A DNA stretch of 8,771 bases from UBA9732 sp963606545 (GCA_963606545.1 CAVCYP010000060.1:1-8771), one strand, 5' to 3'. Positions 1 through 6,925 are shown, counted from the first letter of the stretch. The notes: a model not told the origin generated them from the sequence alone. Numbers and translations: made by a program.

Positions 1-1199
1 AGGTTGCTTCTATTTCTGCTAACAATGATAGAGTCATTGGTGAAGAGATTGCTAACGCAATGGAAAAGGTTGGTATGGATGGTGTCATCACCGTTGAAGA
101 GTCCAAGAACATTGAGACAACAACTGATTTTGTTGAAGGTATGCAGTTTGATCGTGGTTACATTTCAGCCTACTTTGCTAACAACCGCGAGACTATGACA
201 GCTTTGTTGGATGATCCTTACATTCTTATCTATGACAAGAAGATTTCTTCAATGAAAGAACTTCTTCCTATCCTTGAGAAGGTTGTTCAGACAAATAAGC
301 CGCTGCTTATCATTGCTGAAGATGTTGATGGTGAAGCTCTTACAACCTTGGTGGTTAACTCTCTCAGAGGTACCCTCAATGTTTGTGCTATTAAGGCTCC
401 AGGCTTTGGCGATAGAAGAAAGGCTATGCTTGAGGATATTGCAATTCTCACCGGTGGTCAGGTAATTAGCGAAGAACTTGGTATGAAGCTTGAGAATGCT
501 GAGCTTTCACAGCTTGGTAGAGCTAAGAGCATTAAGGTTGAGAAAGAAAATACTACAATCATTAACGGTCTTGGTGATGCTACAAATCTCAAAGACAGAA
601 TTGGCCAGATTAAGAAGCAGATTGCTGACACCACCAGCGACTATGACCGTGAGAAGCTTCAGGAGCGGCTTGCAAAACTCGCCGGTGGCGTAGCTGTTAT
701 CAACGTTGGTGCTCCTACTGAAGTTGAACTCAAGGAAAGAAAGCACAGAGTTGAAGATGCTGTCAACGCAACCCGTGCAGCTATTGAAGAAGGTGTCATC
801 CCAGGCGGTGGCGTTGCTCTTGCTCAGGCAGCTAAGAAAATGGAAGGCTACGACCTCTCCAGCCTCACAGACGAAGAAGTCATTGGTTACAAGATTGTCC
901 GCCGCGCACTTGAAGAGCCTATGCGTCAGATTGCCGAGAACGCTGGCGAAGATGGCGCTATTATAGCCGATAAGTGCAAGAACAGCGAAAAGGGTGTTGG
1001 CTACGATGCTAACAGTAACAAGTGGGTTAACATGGTTGCTGCTGGTATCATTGATCCTGTCAAGGTTACAAGAAGTGCTCTTCAGAATGCAGCAAGCATT
1101 GCAGCTTTGATTCTTACTTCTGAATGTGCTATTACAGATATTCCTGCTCCAGAGCCAGCTCAGCCAGCAGGTAACCCAGGCATGGGCGGAATGATGTGA
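1..1199 (+). CDS. groEL: Chaperonin GroEL (60 kDa), 5'-truncated by the window edge
   Basis: ATP-driven cytosolic folding chaperone that forms double heptameric rings with GroES. The reading frame is open from base 3, where it reads VASISANND, which matches roughly residue 150 of the usual ~545-residue protein, so about 150 N-terminal residues lie outside the window. Visible parts are the end of the first intermediate segment, the apical domain (including RGYISAYF and the KAPGFGDRR segment) and the second equatorial half. The HRVEDAVNATRAA motif carries the conserved catalytic Asp at 756-758. The glycine-rich PGGGVAL ATP-binding motif and the DPVKVTR motif near the C-terminus follow. The protein ends in the typical Gly/Met tail (GNPGMGGMM). 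An internal ATG at 60 is not the start, because homology continues upstream of it. Codon use is strongly biased, as expected for a highly expressed gene. No groES is visible; it could lie upstream. Transcription probably ends at the hairpin at 1325-1380. Confidence 0.98.
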   Translation, partial: VASISANNDRVIGEEIANAMEKVGMDGVITVEESKNIETTTDFVEGMQFDRGYISAYFANNRETMTALLDDPYILIYDKKISSMKELLPILEKVVQTNKPLLIIAEDVDGEALTTLVVNSLRGTLNVCAIKAPGFGDRRKAMLEDIAILTGGQVISEELGMKLENAELSQLGRAKSIKVEKENTTIINGLGDATNLKDRIGQIKKQIADTTSDYDREKLQERLAKLAGGVAVINVGAPTEVELKERKHRVEDAVNATRAAIEEGVIPGGGVALAQAAKKMEGYDLSSLTDEEVIGYKIVRRALEEPMRQIAENAGEDGAIIADKCKNSEKGVGYDANSNKWVNMVAAGIIDPVKVTRSALQNAASIAALILTSECAITDIPAPEPAQPAGNPGMGGMM

Positions 1200-1239
1200 T
1201 CTTCTTGTTCTTTTCCCAATCTCCGTTGTCGCTACGCTT

Positions 1240-1264
1240 GGGTCGTGCAACAGAGCACTGTCCC
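1240..1264 (+). other. Small imperfect hairpin downstream of groEL
   Basis: GGG (1240-1242) and CCC (1262-1264) enclose a GTGC/GCAC stem (1245-1248 with 1255-1258) and a six-base AACAGA loop, with small internal mismatches. No T-run follows, so it is not an intrinsic terminator. The surrounding stretch (about 1220-1280) is more GC-rich than the rest of the spacer and has no supported reading frame. It may be an mRNA 3' structure or part of a dispersed intergenic repeat. One copy alone cannot settle this. Confidence 0.3.
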
Positions 1265-1324
1265 GCGTTTGCTCCTAGGATATTGAAAAAATAACTGCGA
1301 AGATAAGAGGACGCACTAACATAA

Positions 1325-1380
1325 AAAAACTGTGGAAAATATCGGGCCTGCTCCGCGTTTTTCACAGTTTTTGTGTTTTT
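1325..1380 (+). terminator. Intrinsic terminator of groEL
   Basis: A 15-base left arm (1325-1339, AAAAACTGTGGAAAA) faces a right arm (1358-1372, TTTTTCACAGTTTTT) with a single internal mismatch (a G where A would pair) and an 18-base loop. A T-rich tail (TTTTT at 1368-1372, then GTGTTTTTTGTG) follows. It lies about 125 bases beyond the groEL stop and before the yajC promoter, so it separates the two transcription units. The symmetrical A/T ends mean it could also work on the minus strand, but no minus-strand gene ends here. Confidence 0.8.
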
Positions 1381-1400
1381 TGTGTGTTTTCTGAGTGTAT

Positions 1401-1429
1401 TTGACAATTGTTTGTCATACGTGTATCTT
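1401..1429 (+). promoter_or_regulatory. Sigma70-type promoter for yajC, with a dyad over the -35
   Basis: A perfect -35 TTGACA (1401-1406) is separated by 17 bases from a -10 TATCTT (1424-1429, four of six consensus bases including the key T, A and final T). The predicted start is near 1436, giving a leader of about 35 bases before the yajC ATG. The -35 is embedded in an exact inverted repeat, TGACAA (1402-1407) and TTGTCA (1412-1417) with a four-base spacer, which could be an operator half-site pair. The promoter follows the groEL terminator, so yajC probably has its own transcription. Confidence 0.65.
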
Positions 1430-1469
1430 TACAAAAAAAGTTTCAAAATACAAAAGCGAGGAATGAAAT

Positions 1470-1937
1470 ATGTATTCATTAATAATGGCTCTTGGTACTA
1501 CTGCAACAGCATCCAGTGACGCTACAGCAACAGCCGGATCAATGTGGACCACACTTATCACCTTTGGTCTTATCATTCTTATTTTCTACTTCTTGATTAT
1601 CAGACCACAGAAGAAGAGAGACAAGGAAGCTAGAGATATGCTGGCTGCTATGAAGAAGGGTGACAAGGTTGTTACAATTGGCGGAATCAGAGGAACAGTT
1701 GCTGTTGTTAAAGAGAGCACCGTCATTATTAAGGTTGATGATAATACCAGAATTGAGTTCAGCAAGAATGCTATTTCCCAGATTCTTGATAAGAAGCCTG
1801 AGGCTGCTGCTTCCAAGAAGGAAAAGGTTGAGAAGGTTGAAAAGGTTGAAAAACCTGCCGTAGAGGCTCCAAAAGCTGACGAAAAGGCTGAAGAAGCACC
1901 AAAGGCTGAGGAAAAAGCTGAAGAAAAGAAAGACTGA
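1470..1937 (+). CDS. yajC: Sec translocon accessory subunit YajC
   Basis: Small inner-membrane protein that associates with SecDF and the SecYEG translocon and helps protein export and membrane insertion. The 155 residues start with a short polar Ala/Ser/Thr-rich periplasmic tail. One membrane helix follows at about residues 25-45 (FGLIILIFYFLII), then the family signature RPQKKRDKEARDML, a positively charged cytoplasmic start. The conserved core is KKGDKVVTIGGIRGTV and a beta-rich part up to about residue 112. The C-terminus beyond that is a Lys/Glu/Ala/Pro-rich low-complexity tail of about 45 residues that makes this version longer than the usual ~110 residues. The start at 1470 has GAGGA (1458-1462) at a 7-base spacing. 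An in-frame Met at 1485 lacks a comparable site. In many bacteria yajC precedes secD and secF; here it is followed by a terminator and ispH, so those genes must be elsewhere. Confidence 0.95.
   Translation: MYSLIMALGTTATASSDATATAGSMWTTLITFGLIILIFYFLIIRPQKKRDKEARDMLAAMKKGDKVVTIGGIRGTVAVVKESTVIIKVDDNTRIEFSKNAISQILDKKPEAAASKKEKVEKVEKVEKPAVEAPKADEKAEEAPKAEEKAEEKKD
1821..1847 (+). repeat. 9-bp tandem repeat in the yajC tail
   Basis: Three near-identical 9-base units (GAAAAGGTT, GAGAAGGTT, GAAAAGGTT) encode EKV three times. Looser Lys/Ala/Glu repeats (KADEKAEEAPKAEEKAEEK) continue to the stop. Such in-frame repeats expand and contract by slippage and fit a disordered charged tail. Length variation between strains is likely. 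Confidence 0.7.
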
Positions 1938-1954
1938 AGGTAGATTTTTCGGTT

Positions 1955-1989
1955 AAAATACTCCTGATAAGAATCGGGAGTATTTTTTT
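1955..1989 (+). terminator. Intrinsic terminator after yajC, abutting the ispH start
   Basis: A perfect 10-bp stem, AAAATACTCC (1955-1964) with GGAGTATTTT (1977-1986), closes a 12-base loop. The right arm runs directly into a T-run (1983-1989). This is the classic form of a Rho-independent terminator, 17 bases past the yajC stop. It is unusual in that the T-run ends one base before the ispH ATG at 1990 and the right arm contains the only plausible ispH ribosome-binding site. Confidence 0.8.
1976..1980 (+). promoter_or_regulatory. ispH Shine-Dalgarno inside the terminator hairpin
   Basis: GGGAG lies nine bases before the ispH ATG, a workable spacing, and no other purine-rich site is near. Four of its five bases pair with CTCC in the left arm of the hairpin at 1955-1986, so the site would be masked in any transcript that reads through from yajC. 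A transcript starting inside or just after the left arm would leave it free. A TAAAAT hexamer at 1954-1959 could be the -10 of such a promoter, but no convincing -35 stands upstream. Confidence 0.5.
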
Positions 1990-2874
1990 ATGCTTGTAAG
2001 AAGAAGTTCAATTATCGGCTATTGTTATGGGGTTTCTAATACCATCAAAAAAGCAGAGGAGTGCTTGGCCCTTGCAAAGGAGAAAAACCTTCCTTGTTAT
2101 AGTATTGGAAATCTTATACACAACAATGATGTGGTCTCTTATTTTGAAGAAAAGGGCCTTAGAACAATTACAATAAAAGATGATGTTCCTCCTGGAGTTG
2201 CCTTAATTAGAGCTCATGGAATTAGAGATTGTACAAGAAGAAAGTTCCTAAATGAGGGTTTTGAACTTATAGATTCTACTTGTCCCACAGTTTTAAAGGG
2301 TGCAAATGCCCTGAGAAAGGCGGCAAAAGAGCAAAAGACTTTGATTCTTTTGGGCTTTGAAGACCATGCGGAGACGGTGGGCCTTCAGGGAATTGAAGAA
2401 AAAGCGGGCGTTCCTATAAAAACTACGCTAATTTCTTCCTTAGAAGAAGCACAAAAGCTAGTTGCTTCTAAAGATATTGATGAGAGTCAAGAAGTCTTTG
2501 TTGTGACGCAGACTACCTTTCCAGTGAAGCTATATGAGAGTATAACTGATTTATTTAAAAAGAGTTATAAGAATATCGGGTTTGGAAATAAGCCTTGTCC
2601 GTTTTGCGAGAAAAGAGAGCAGGTGGGGTATGAGCTGACCTGTCAGTGTGACTGTGCGGTGGTGGTTGGCGGGCGTGGTAGTGCTAACACTAAGAATTTG
2701 GCAGAGGTGGCGGCAAAAAGTGGAAAGCCTGTTTTTCAGGTGGAGAATACGGCGGATTTTGATGAGGCTTTGAAGGAAAAATTGGCTAAATTTGAGGCTG
2801 TGGCGCTACTTTCCGGGTCTTCTACGCCTATGCAGGTGGTGGAGAGGGTGGCCAGGTTACTAGAGGCGTTATAA
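1990..2874 (+). CDS. ispH: 4-hydroxy-3-methylbut-2-enyl diphosphate reductase (IspH/LytB), cysteine-rich variant
   Basis: Last enzyme of the MEP isoprenoid pathway: a cytosolic iron-sulfur protein that reduces HMBPP to IPP and DMAPP. At 294 residues it has near-normal length. Expected residues, in order: cluster ligand C12 in GYCYGV; H44 in LIHNN; H76 in AHG; cluster ligand C98 in DSTCPT; H126 and E128 in DHAETVGLQG, matching the usual HPEVxGxxGQ; the TQTT motif at 173-176; third cluster ligand C203; S231 and N233 in GSANTKNL; S278 in GSSTP. Odd points: the usual ICxAT..RQ around the third ligand is here KPCPFCEKREQ, adding C206, and CQCDC follows at C218 (in TCQC), C220 and C222. The main assignment is secure; the region 200-225 is atypical. 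Start chosen at 1990 because GYCYGV must sit about ten residues from the N-terminus. Codon use is less biased than in groEL and thrS. Confidence 0.92.
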   Translation: MLVRRSSIIGYCYGVSNTIKKAEECLALAKEKNLPCYSIGNLIHNNDVVSYFEEKGLRTITIKDDVPPGVALIRAHGIRDCTRRKFLNEGFELIDSTCPTVLKGANALRKAAKEQKTLILLGFEDHAETVGLQGIEEKAGVPIKTTLISSLEEAQKLVASKDIDESQEVFVVTQTTFPVKLYESITDLFKKSYKNIGFGNKPCPFCEKREQVGYELTCQCDCAVVVGGRGSANTKNLAEVAAKSGKPVFQVENTADFDEALKEKLAKFEAVALLSGSSTPMQVVERVARLLEAL

Positions 2875-2880
2875 GTAGTA

Positions 2881-2909
2881 TTGAAAAAGCCTTGTCATTG
2901 GAATACAAT
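2881..2909 (+). promoter_or_regulatory. Sigma70-type promoter for thrS
   Basis: TTGAAA (2881-2886, five of six) and TACAAT (2904-2909, five of six) are separated by exactly 17 bases, six bases past the ispH stop. The predicted start near 2916 gives a leader of about 40 bases. A short dyad overlaps the -10 (TTGGA at 2898-2902 with TCCAA at 2909-2913, flanked by GCCT and AGGC). It has no T-run and so is not a terminator; it may be chance or an operator. No T-box or other tRNA-sensing leader fits in this space. Confidence 0.65.
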
Positions 2910-2956
2910 CCAAGGCAGATTTGAATAAGTCGCATTAAGCGTTACAGGAGATAGAT

Positions 2957-4705
2957 ATGTCAGAAAAGATCTCACAGGATGAAAAGCTAAAAATGATCAG
3001 ACACTCCATGGCTCACGTCATGGCTGAGGCTGTTCTTGAGATTTTCCCTACTGCTCAGATTGCAATTGGACCGGCAATTGAAAATGGTTTCTATTATGAT
3101 TTTGAGCTTCCTAGAAATTTGGGACCAGAGGATCTTGAAGCTATTACTGAGAACATGAAGAAAATCATTGCTCAGGCAAAAGAGTTCAAGAGGATTGAAG
3201 TTACTCGTGCACAGGCTGCAGAGCTGTTCAAGGATCAGAAGTTCAAGCTTGAGCTTCTTGATGCTATTCCAGAGGGTGAGACAGTTACAATTTATAATCA
3301 GGGCAACTTTACAGACCTCTGCAGAGGCCCACATGTTGCTTCTACAAAAGAACTTAGAGCCGATTCCTTCAAGCTTTTGAACATTGCTGGCGCTTACTGG
3401 CGCGGTGATGAACACAATCAGATGCTTACAAGAATTTATGGTACTGCTTTCACCAATCCAAAGGATTTGAGAGCTTATCTTCAGTATCTTGAAGATGTTG
3501 AGAAGAGAGATCATAGAAGACTTGGAAAAGAGCTAGACTTGTTCAGCCTTCACGAGGAAGCAGGTCCTGGTCTTGTTTACTGGCATCCAAGGGGAGCTAG
3601 AATCAGACAGATTATTGAGAACTTCTGGCGCGAAGAGCATTACAAGAACGGCTATGAGATGGTCTATACTCCACACGTTGGTAAGAGCTGGCTGTGGGAG
3701 ACTTCTGGACACCTTGGTTTTTACAAGGACAGCATGTATCCTCCAATGGAGATGGATAAGGCTGATTACTATGCAAAACCAATGAACTGCCCTTTCCATA
3801 TCATGATTTATCAGAACAGCAAGAAGAGTTACAGAGATCTTCCTTGCAGATGGGCTGAGCTTGGTACTGTTTACAGATACGAAAAGGCTGGTGCTTTACA
3901 TGGGCTTATGCGTGTCAGAGGATTTACACAGGATGATGCACACCTCTTTGTAACTCCAGAGCAGATGGATGATGAGATTATTGAAGTTCTCAGATTCTCT
4001 CTTTACATGCTTCATTCCTTTGGCTTCCAGGATATTCATGCTTACATTTCCACCAAGCCTGAAAAGTCTGTTGGTGAACCAGAGAAGTGGGAAGCTGCAA
4101 CTGCAGCTCTTAAGAAGGCTGTTGAGAAAGAAGGCCTTTCTTATGACATTGATGAAGGCGGCGGAGCTTTCTATGGACCAAAGATTGACCTTAAAATTAA
4201 GGATGCTATTGGTAGAGAGTGGCAGCTTTCAACAGTTCAGTTTGACTTCAACCTCCCTGAGAGATTCAAGCTTACCTTTGTTGATAAAGACGGCGTAGAG
4301 AAGAGACCTTACATGATTCACAGAGCTCTTCTTGGTTCTATTGAAAGATTCTTTGGTGTTCTCTTGGAGCACTATGCTGGAGCTTTCCCACCATGGTTGG
4401 CACCAGAGCAGATTAGAATTGTCCCAGTTGGCGACAAGTTCTTTGATTATGCTAAGAAGCTTGAGAATACTTTCAAGGCTGCTGGCCTTAGAGTGACAAG
4501 TGATCTTTCTGATGACAGAATGAACAACAAGATTAGACTTGCTGCTAACATGAAGATTCCTTACACCGTTATTGTTGGTGAAAAGGAAGAGGCTGGAAAT
4601 CTTGTCTCTGTACGTTACAGAGGTGGAAAGCAGGTCAACGGTCTTGAAGTGCAGGCTTTCATTGATGAAGTCAATAAGATGGTCGCTGACAAGGCTCAAC
4701 TGTAA
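2957..4705 (+). CDS. thrS: Threonine--tRNA ligase lacking the N-terminal TGS domain
   Basis: Class II aminoacyl-tRNA synthetase that charges tRNA-Thr in the cytosol. The 582 residues begin almost directly at the editing (N2) domain: H16xxxH20 and C122RGPH126 are the editing-site metal-type motif that removes mischarged serine. The catalytic core follows: motif 1 around WHPRGARIRQIIENFW, motif 2 RYEKAGALHGLMRVRGFTQDDAH, and motif 3 PYMIHRALLGSIERFFGVL. Zinc ligands that select threonine are C278 (NCPF), H329 (DDAH) and H455 (MIHRA). The anticodon-binding domain spans about residue 485 to the end. Against the ~640-residue E. coli enzyme the missing ~60 residues are the N-terminal TGS domain. 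The start is firm: AGGAG (2946-2950) stands six bases before the ATG, and no TGS-like frame lies upstream, where ispH and a promoter sit. Codon bias is strong, as for a highly expressed gene. Confidence 0.97.
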   Translation: MSEKISQDEKLKMIRHSMAHVMAEAVLEIFPTAQIAIGPAIENGFYYDFELPRNLGPEDLEAITENMKKIIAQAKEFKRIEVTRAQAAELFKDQKFKLELLDAIPEGETVTIYNQGNFTDLCRGPHVASTKELRADSFKLLNIAGAYWRGDEHNQMLTRIYGTAFTNPKDLRAYLQYLEDVEKRDHRRLGKELDLFSLHEEAGPGLVYWHPRGARIRQIIENFWREEHYKNGYEMVYTPHVGKSWLWETSGHLGFYKDSMYPPMEMDKADYYAKPMNCPFHIMIYQNSKKSYRDLPCRWAELGTVYRYEKAGALHGLMRVRGFTQDDAHLFVTPEQMDDEIIEVLRFSLYMLHSFGFQDIHAYISTKPEKSVGEPEKWEAATAALKKAVEKEGLSYDIDEGGGAFYGPKIDLKIKDAIGREWQLSTVQFDFNLPERFKLTFVDKDGVEKRPYMIHRALLGSIERFFGVLLEHYAGAFPPWLAPEQIRIVPVGDKFFDYAKKLENTFKAAGLRVTSDLSDDRMNNKIRLAANMKIPYTVIVGEKEEAGNLVSVRYRGGKQVNGLEVQAFIDEVNKMVADKAQL

Positions 4706-4757
4706 TTTTTTGCAAAGTTTTGCCAAATTAGGCTATTGTTAGAACTAGGACATTGGG

Positions 4758-6314
4758 ATGAATAAGAAAGAACTGGAAGCTTTTGCTTCCCTTGAAAAGC
4801 TGGATAGAGAGGCAACTCTCATAGGTCATATTAACGCTGTTCTTGGTTACGATTTTGAAACCGTCATGAGTAAGAAGGGCGGAGAAGAAAGGGCAAAGCA
4901 GACGGCTTATCTTTCCTCTTTGGCACACAACCTTGTTGCAGGTCCAAAGATGAAGGAAGTTTTGGAAACTCTTTCCGGTGTCCTGGAAAACAATGAAACT
5001 GTAGCCGGCACTGCAGCCGGTACTACTGGCGTGGCAACTGACGAGCAAAAGGCTCTGATTCGAGTCAATAAAAAGATGTACGAAGACGAGTCTGTACTCC
5101 CTCTAAACTTGGTTGAAGCACTAAGTGAAGCCTCCAGCAACTGCCAAAACCAGTGGTTTGAAGCCAGAAAAACGGGCGATTACAAAACTTTTGCCCCGTA
5201 TCTGGAGAAACTTGTAAACCTAGTCAAAGAGAGCGCACAACTTTCTGCCAACGGTCGCAGCCTGTACGACACTCTCTTATATAAATATGACATGGGTTTT
5301 GACTCGGCACAGATTTCCCAGCTTTTTGACGGCATGGAAAAGACCATCAAAGCCGTCATGGAGCAGGTAGACGCCTCTTCAAAGAAAGTCTCAGCGCAAG
5401 ATGAAGCCTTCTTGTACGAGAAATATGACGTTCAAAAGCAGCAAGCTTTCTCCCACCAAGTCCTCTCAGACATGGGCTTTGAGTTTGACCGCGGCTCAAT
5501 TGGCGTGGTAGCGCACCCCTTCACCTCAACTCTAGGCGTAGACGATATTCGCATCACCACCCGCTTTGAAGATCCCAACGTCACCTCTCAGCTTTTCACA
5601 ATAGTCCACGAAGGCGGCCACGCCATCTACGAAATGGGCGCCTGTAGCGGCTGGATTAAAGGCACCTCCCTTGGCCAAGGCGTCAACATGGCCTTCCACG
5701 AAAGCCAAAGCCGCCTCTGGGAAAACCTGGTTGCCCGCAGCCCAGAATTCTGGGAACACTACCTCCCCATCTTCAAAGACTACTTCCCCGCTCAAACCCG
5801 CGGCGTAGAGCTAGACTCCTTCTTGCGCGCCATAAACCGAGTTAAAGCCGATGACGTGCGTGTCAATGCCGATGAAGTGACCTACGGTCTTCACATAATT
5901 CTTAGATTTAGACTTGAAAAGGAGCTTTTTGATGGCAATTTGACCGTTGCAGACCTCCCAGAAGCCTGGAATGAAATGTCCTTAAACCTCTTAGGCAAAA
6001 AGCCGGATAACATGCAAAGTGGAGTCCTTCAGGATGTACACTGGCCAGGTGGAATGTTTGGCTACTTCCCCTCCTATGCTCTAGGGAATTTGATTAATTC
6101 CCACGTCTGGAACTACATGCAAAAGGATTTGGATGTTGCAACTTGCATGAGAAGTGGTCATTTGTATGAAATTAAGAACTATTTGACAGATAAATATTAC
6201 AAGTTTGGGGCCGTCTATCCTGCAAACGACCTAATAAAGAGAGTCACAGGGCAAGAACTTGATGCTTCCTACTTTGATGTTTATCTCAAAGATAAATATA
6301 AAGCTTTATTTTGA
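4758..6314 (+). CDS. Metallocarboxypeptidase, peptidase family M32 (Taq carboxypeptidase type)
   Basis: Zinc-dependent cytosolic carboxypeptidase that removes C-terminal residues from peptides with broad specificity; likely role in peptide turnover. The 518 residues match the usual ~500. The family motif H284-E-G-G-H288 (in TIVHEGGHAIYE) supplies two zinc ligands and the catalytic Glu. E315 in the following HESQSRLWEN is the third ligand. Other M32-typical segments are HPFTSTLGVDDIRITTRF just before the zinc motif, DEVTYGLHIILRFRLEKELFDG after it, and DVHWPGGMFGYFPSYALGN near the C-terminus. No signal peptide is visible. AGGA (4747-4750) stands seven bases before the ATG. The gene starts 52 bases after thrS with no clear terminator between, so read-through from thrS is possible. 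Composition is odd: about 5100-5880 is GC-rich with C-ending codons, while both ends resemble the neighbouring genes. Confidence 0.95.
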   Translation: MNKKELEAFASLEKLDREATLIGHINAVLGYDFETVMSKKGGEERAKQTAYLSSLAHNLVAGPKMKEVLETLSGVLENNETVAGTAAGTTGVATDEQKALIRVNKKMYEDESVLPLNLVEALSEASSNCQNQWFEARKTGDYKTFAPYLEKLVNLVKESAQLSANGRSLYDTLLYKYDMGFDSAQISQLFDGMEKTIKAVMEQVDASSKKVSAQDEAFLYEKYDVQKQQAFSHQVLSDMGFEFDRGSIGVVAHPFTSTLGVDDIRITTRFEDPNVTSQLFTIVHEGGHAIYEMGACSGWIKGTSLGQGVNMAFHESQSRLWENLVARSPEFWEHYLPIFKDYFPAQTRGVELDSFLRAINRVKADDVRVNADEVTYGLHIILRFRLEKELFDGNLTVADLPEAWNEMSLNLLGKKPDNMQSGVLQDVHWPGGMFGYFPSYALGNLINSHVWNYMQKDLDVATCMRSGHLYEIKNYLTDKYYKFGAVYPANDLIKRVTGQELDASYFDVYLKDKYKALF

Positions 6315-6318
6315 GCTT

Positions 6319-6322
6319 GGAG
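6319..6322 (+). promoter_or_regulatory. Shine-Dalgarno that sets the pgsA-like start
   Basis: GGAG lies six bases before the ATG at 6329 and five bases past the M32 stop. It supports ATG 6329 over the longer frame from TTG at 6311, which overlaps the M32 stop codon and has no ribosome-binding site of its own. The tight spacing suggests translational coupling with the M32 gene. Confidence 0.7.
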
Positions 6323-6328
6323 TTGAAA

Positions 6329-6925
6329 ATGAATCTTCCTAACAAATTGACAGCTACAAGATTGGTTCTTGCACCTTTCTTTTTCTTGTTTTTCTTTTCT
6401 GTAGATGTAATTAAGGGGCTTTCTCCTGTTGTCTATTCAGTAATTTTGGTTCTTATCTACGGGGTGATGGAACTAACAGACCTCCTAGATGGTAAGATTG
6501 CCAGAAAGAGAAACTTAGTTACTGATCTTGGTAAAGTAATGGATCCATTTGCAGATGTCATGAGTCATTTGACCTTCTTTACCTGTTTTATTGCCTGTGG
6601 AATTATGCCAGTTTGGGCCTTCATCCTTATTGTATGGAGAGAATTTGCTCAGTCTTTTACCAGAATGCTGATGATGGGAAAGGGTAAGGCAATGGCTGCA
6701 AACATCTTTGGAAAGGCAAAAACTTGTCTTTATGCTTTGTGCAGTGTTCTTGGCATTGCCGTCAGAGTTTGTACGGTAATTGCAATTGATGCTTCACTTC
6801 TTGCTACGTTCAATATTGTGATGACGGTTTTGTTTGGCTTGGCAGCTTTTGCTTCTGTTGCTTCTTATCTTATATATATAAAGGGCATCCTTGATAGCAA
6901 AGTTCTTAGCTCAATGACTCGCTAA
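6329..6925 (+). CDS. pgsA: CDP-alcohol phosphatidyltransferase, PgsA type
   Basis: Integral membrane enzyme. In PgsA the reaction joins CDP-diacylglycerol and glycerol-3-phosphate into phosphatidylglycerol phosphate. The 198 residues open with NLPNKLTATRL, the usual start of PgsA proteins. They contain the full family signature D51-x2-D54-G55-x2-A58-R59-x8-G68-x3-D72-x3-D76, which binds metal and the CDP moiety. Around it lie several hydrophobic segments (about 11-24, 33-49, 82-105, 128-150 and 155-190). Nothing in the sequence proves the acceptor, so a phosphatidylserine or inositol-type transferase remains possible, but the N-terminus and length favour PgsA. Downstream of M32 by 14 bases with its own GGAG, it is very probably co-transcribed with that gene although no functional link is known. 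Its last 20 bases overlap the 3' end of the convergent minus-strand gene. Confidence 0.85.
   Translation: MNLPNKLTATRLVLAPFFFLFFFSVDVIKGLSPVVYSVILVLIYGVMELTDLLDGKIARKRNLVTDLGKVMDPFADVMSHLTFFTCFIACGIMPVWAFILIVWREFAQSFTRMLMMGKGKAMAANIFGKAKTCLYALCSVLGIAVRVCTVIAIDASLLATFNIVMTVLFGLAAFASVASYLIYIKGILDSKVLSSMTR

Noticed and set aside
507..1250. Long minus-strand open frame antisense to groEL (247 codons)
   Set aside because: It mirrors the codon-biased groEL gene, has Cys/Asn/Ser-rich composition unlike a real protein and has no ribosome-binding site. It is a shadow frame.
2875..2956. T-box or terminator-type leader before thrS
   Set aside because: The space is only 82 bases, with no T-run, no T-box core sequence and no specifier stem. 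The dyad there overlaps a good promoter instead.
4706..4757. Terminator between thrS and the M32 gene
   Set aside because: Only a weak TTTGCAAA-type symmetry is present and no stem with a T-run, so read-through cannot be excluded.
6311..6328. Longer pgsA-like protein starting at TTG 6311
   Set aside because: The TTG overlaps the M32 stop and has no Shine-Dalgarno. ATG 6329 has GGAG six bases upstream and gives the normal family N-terminus.
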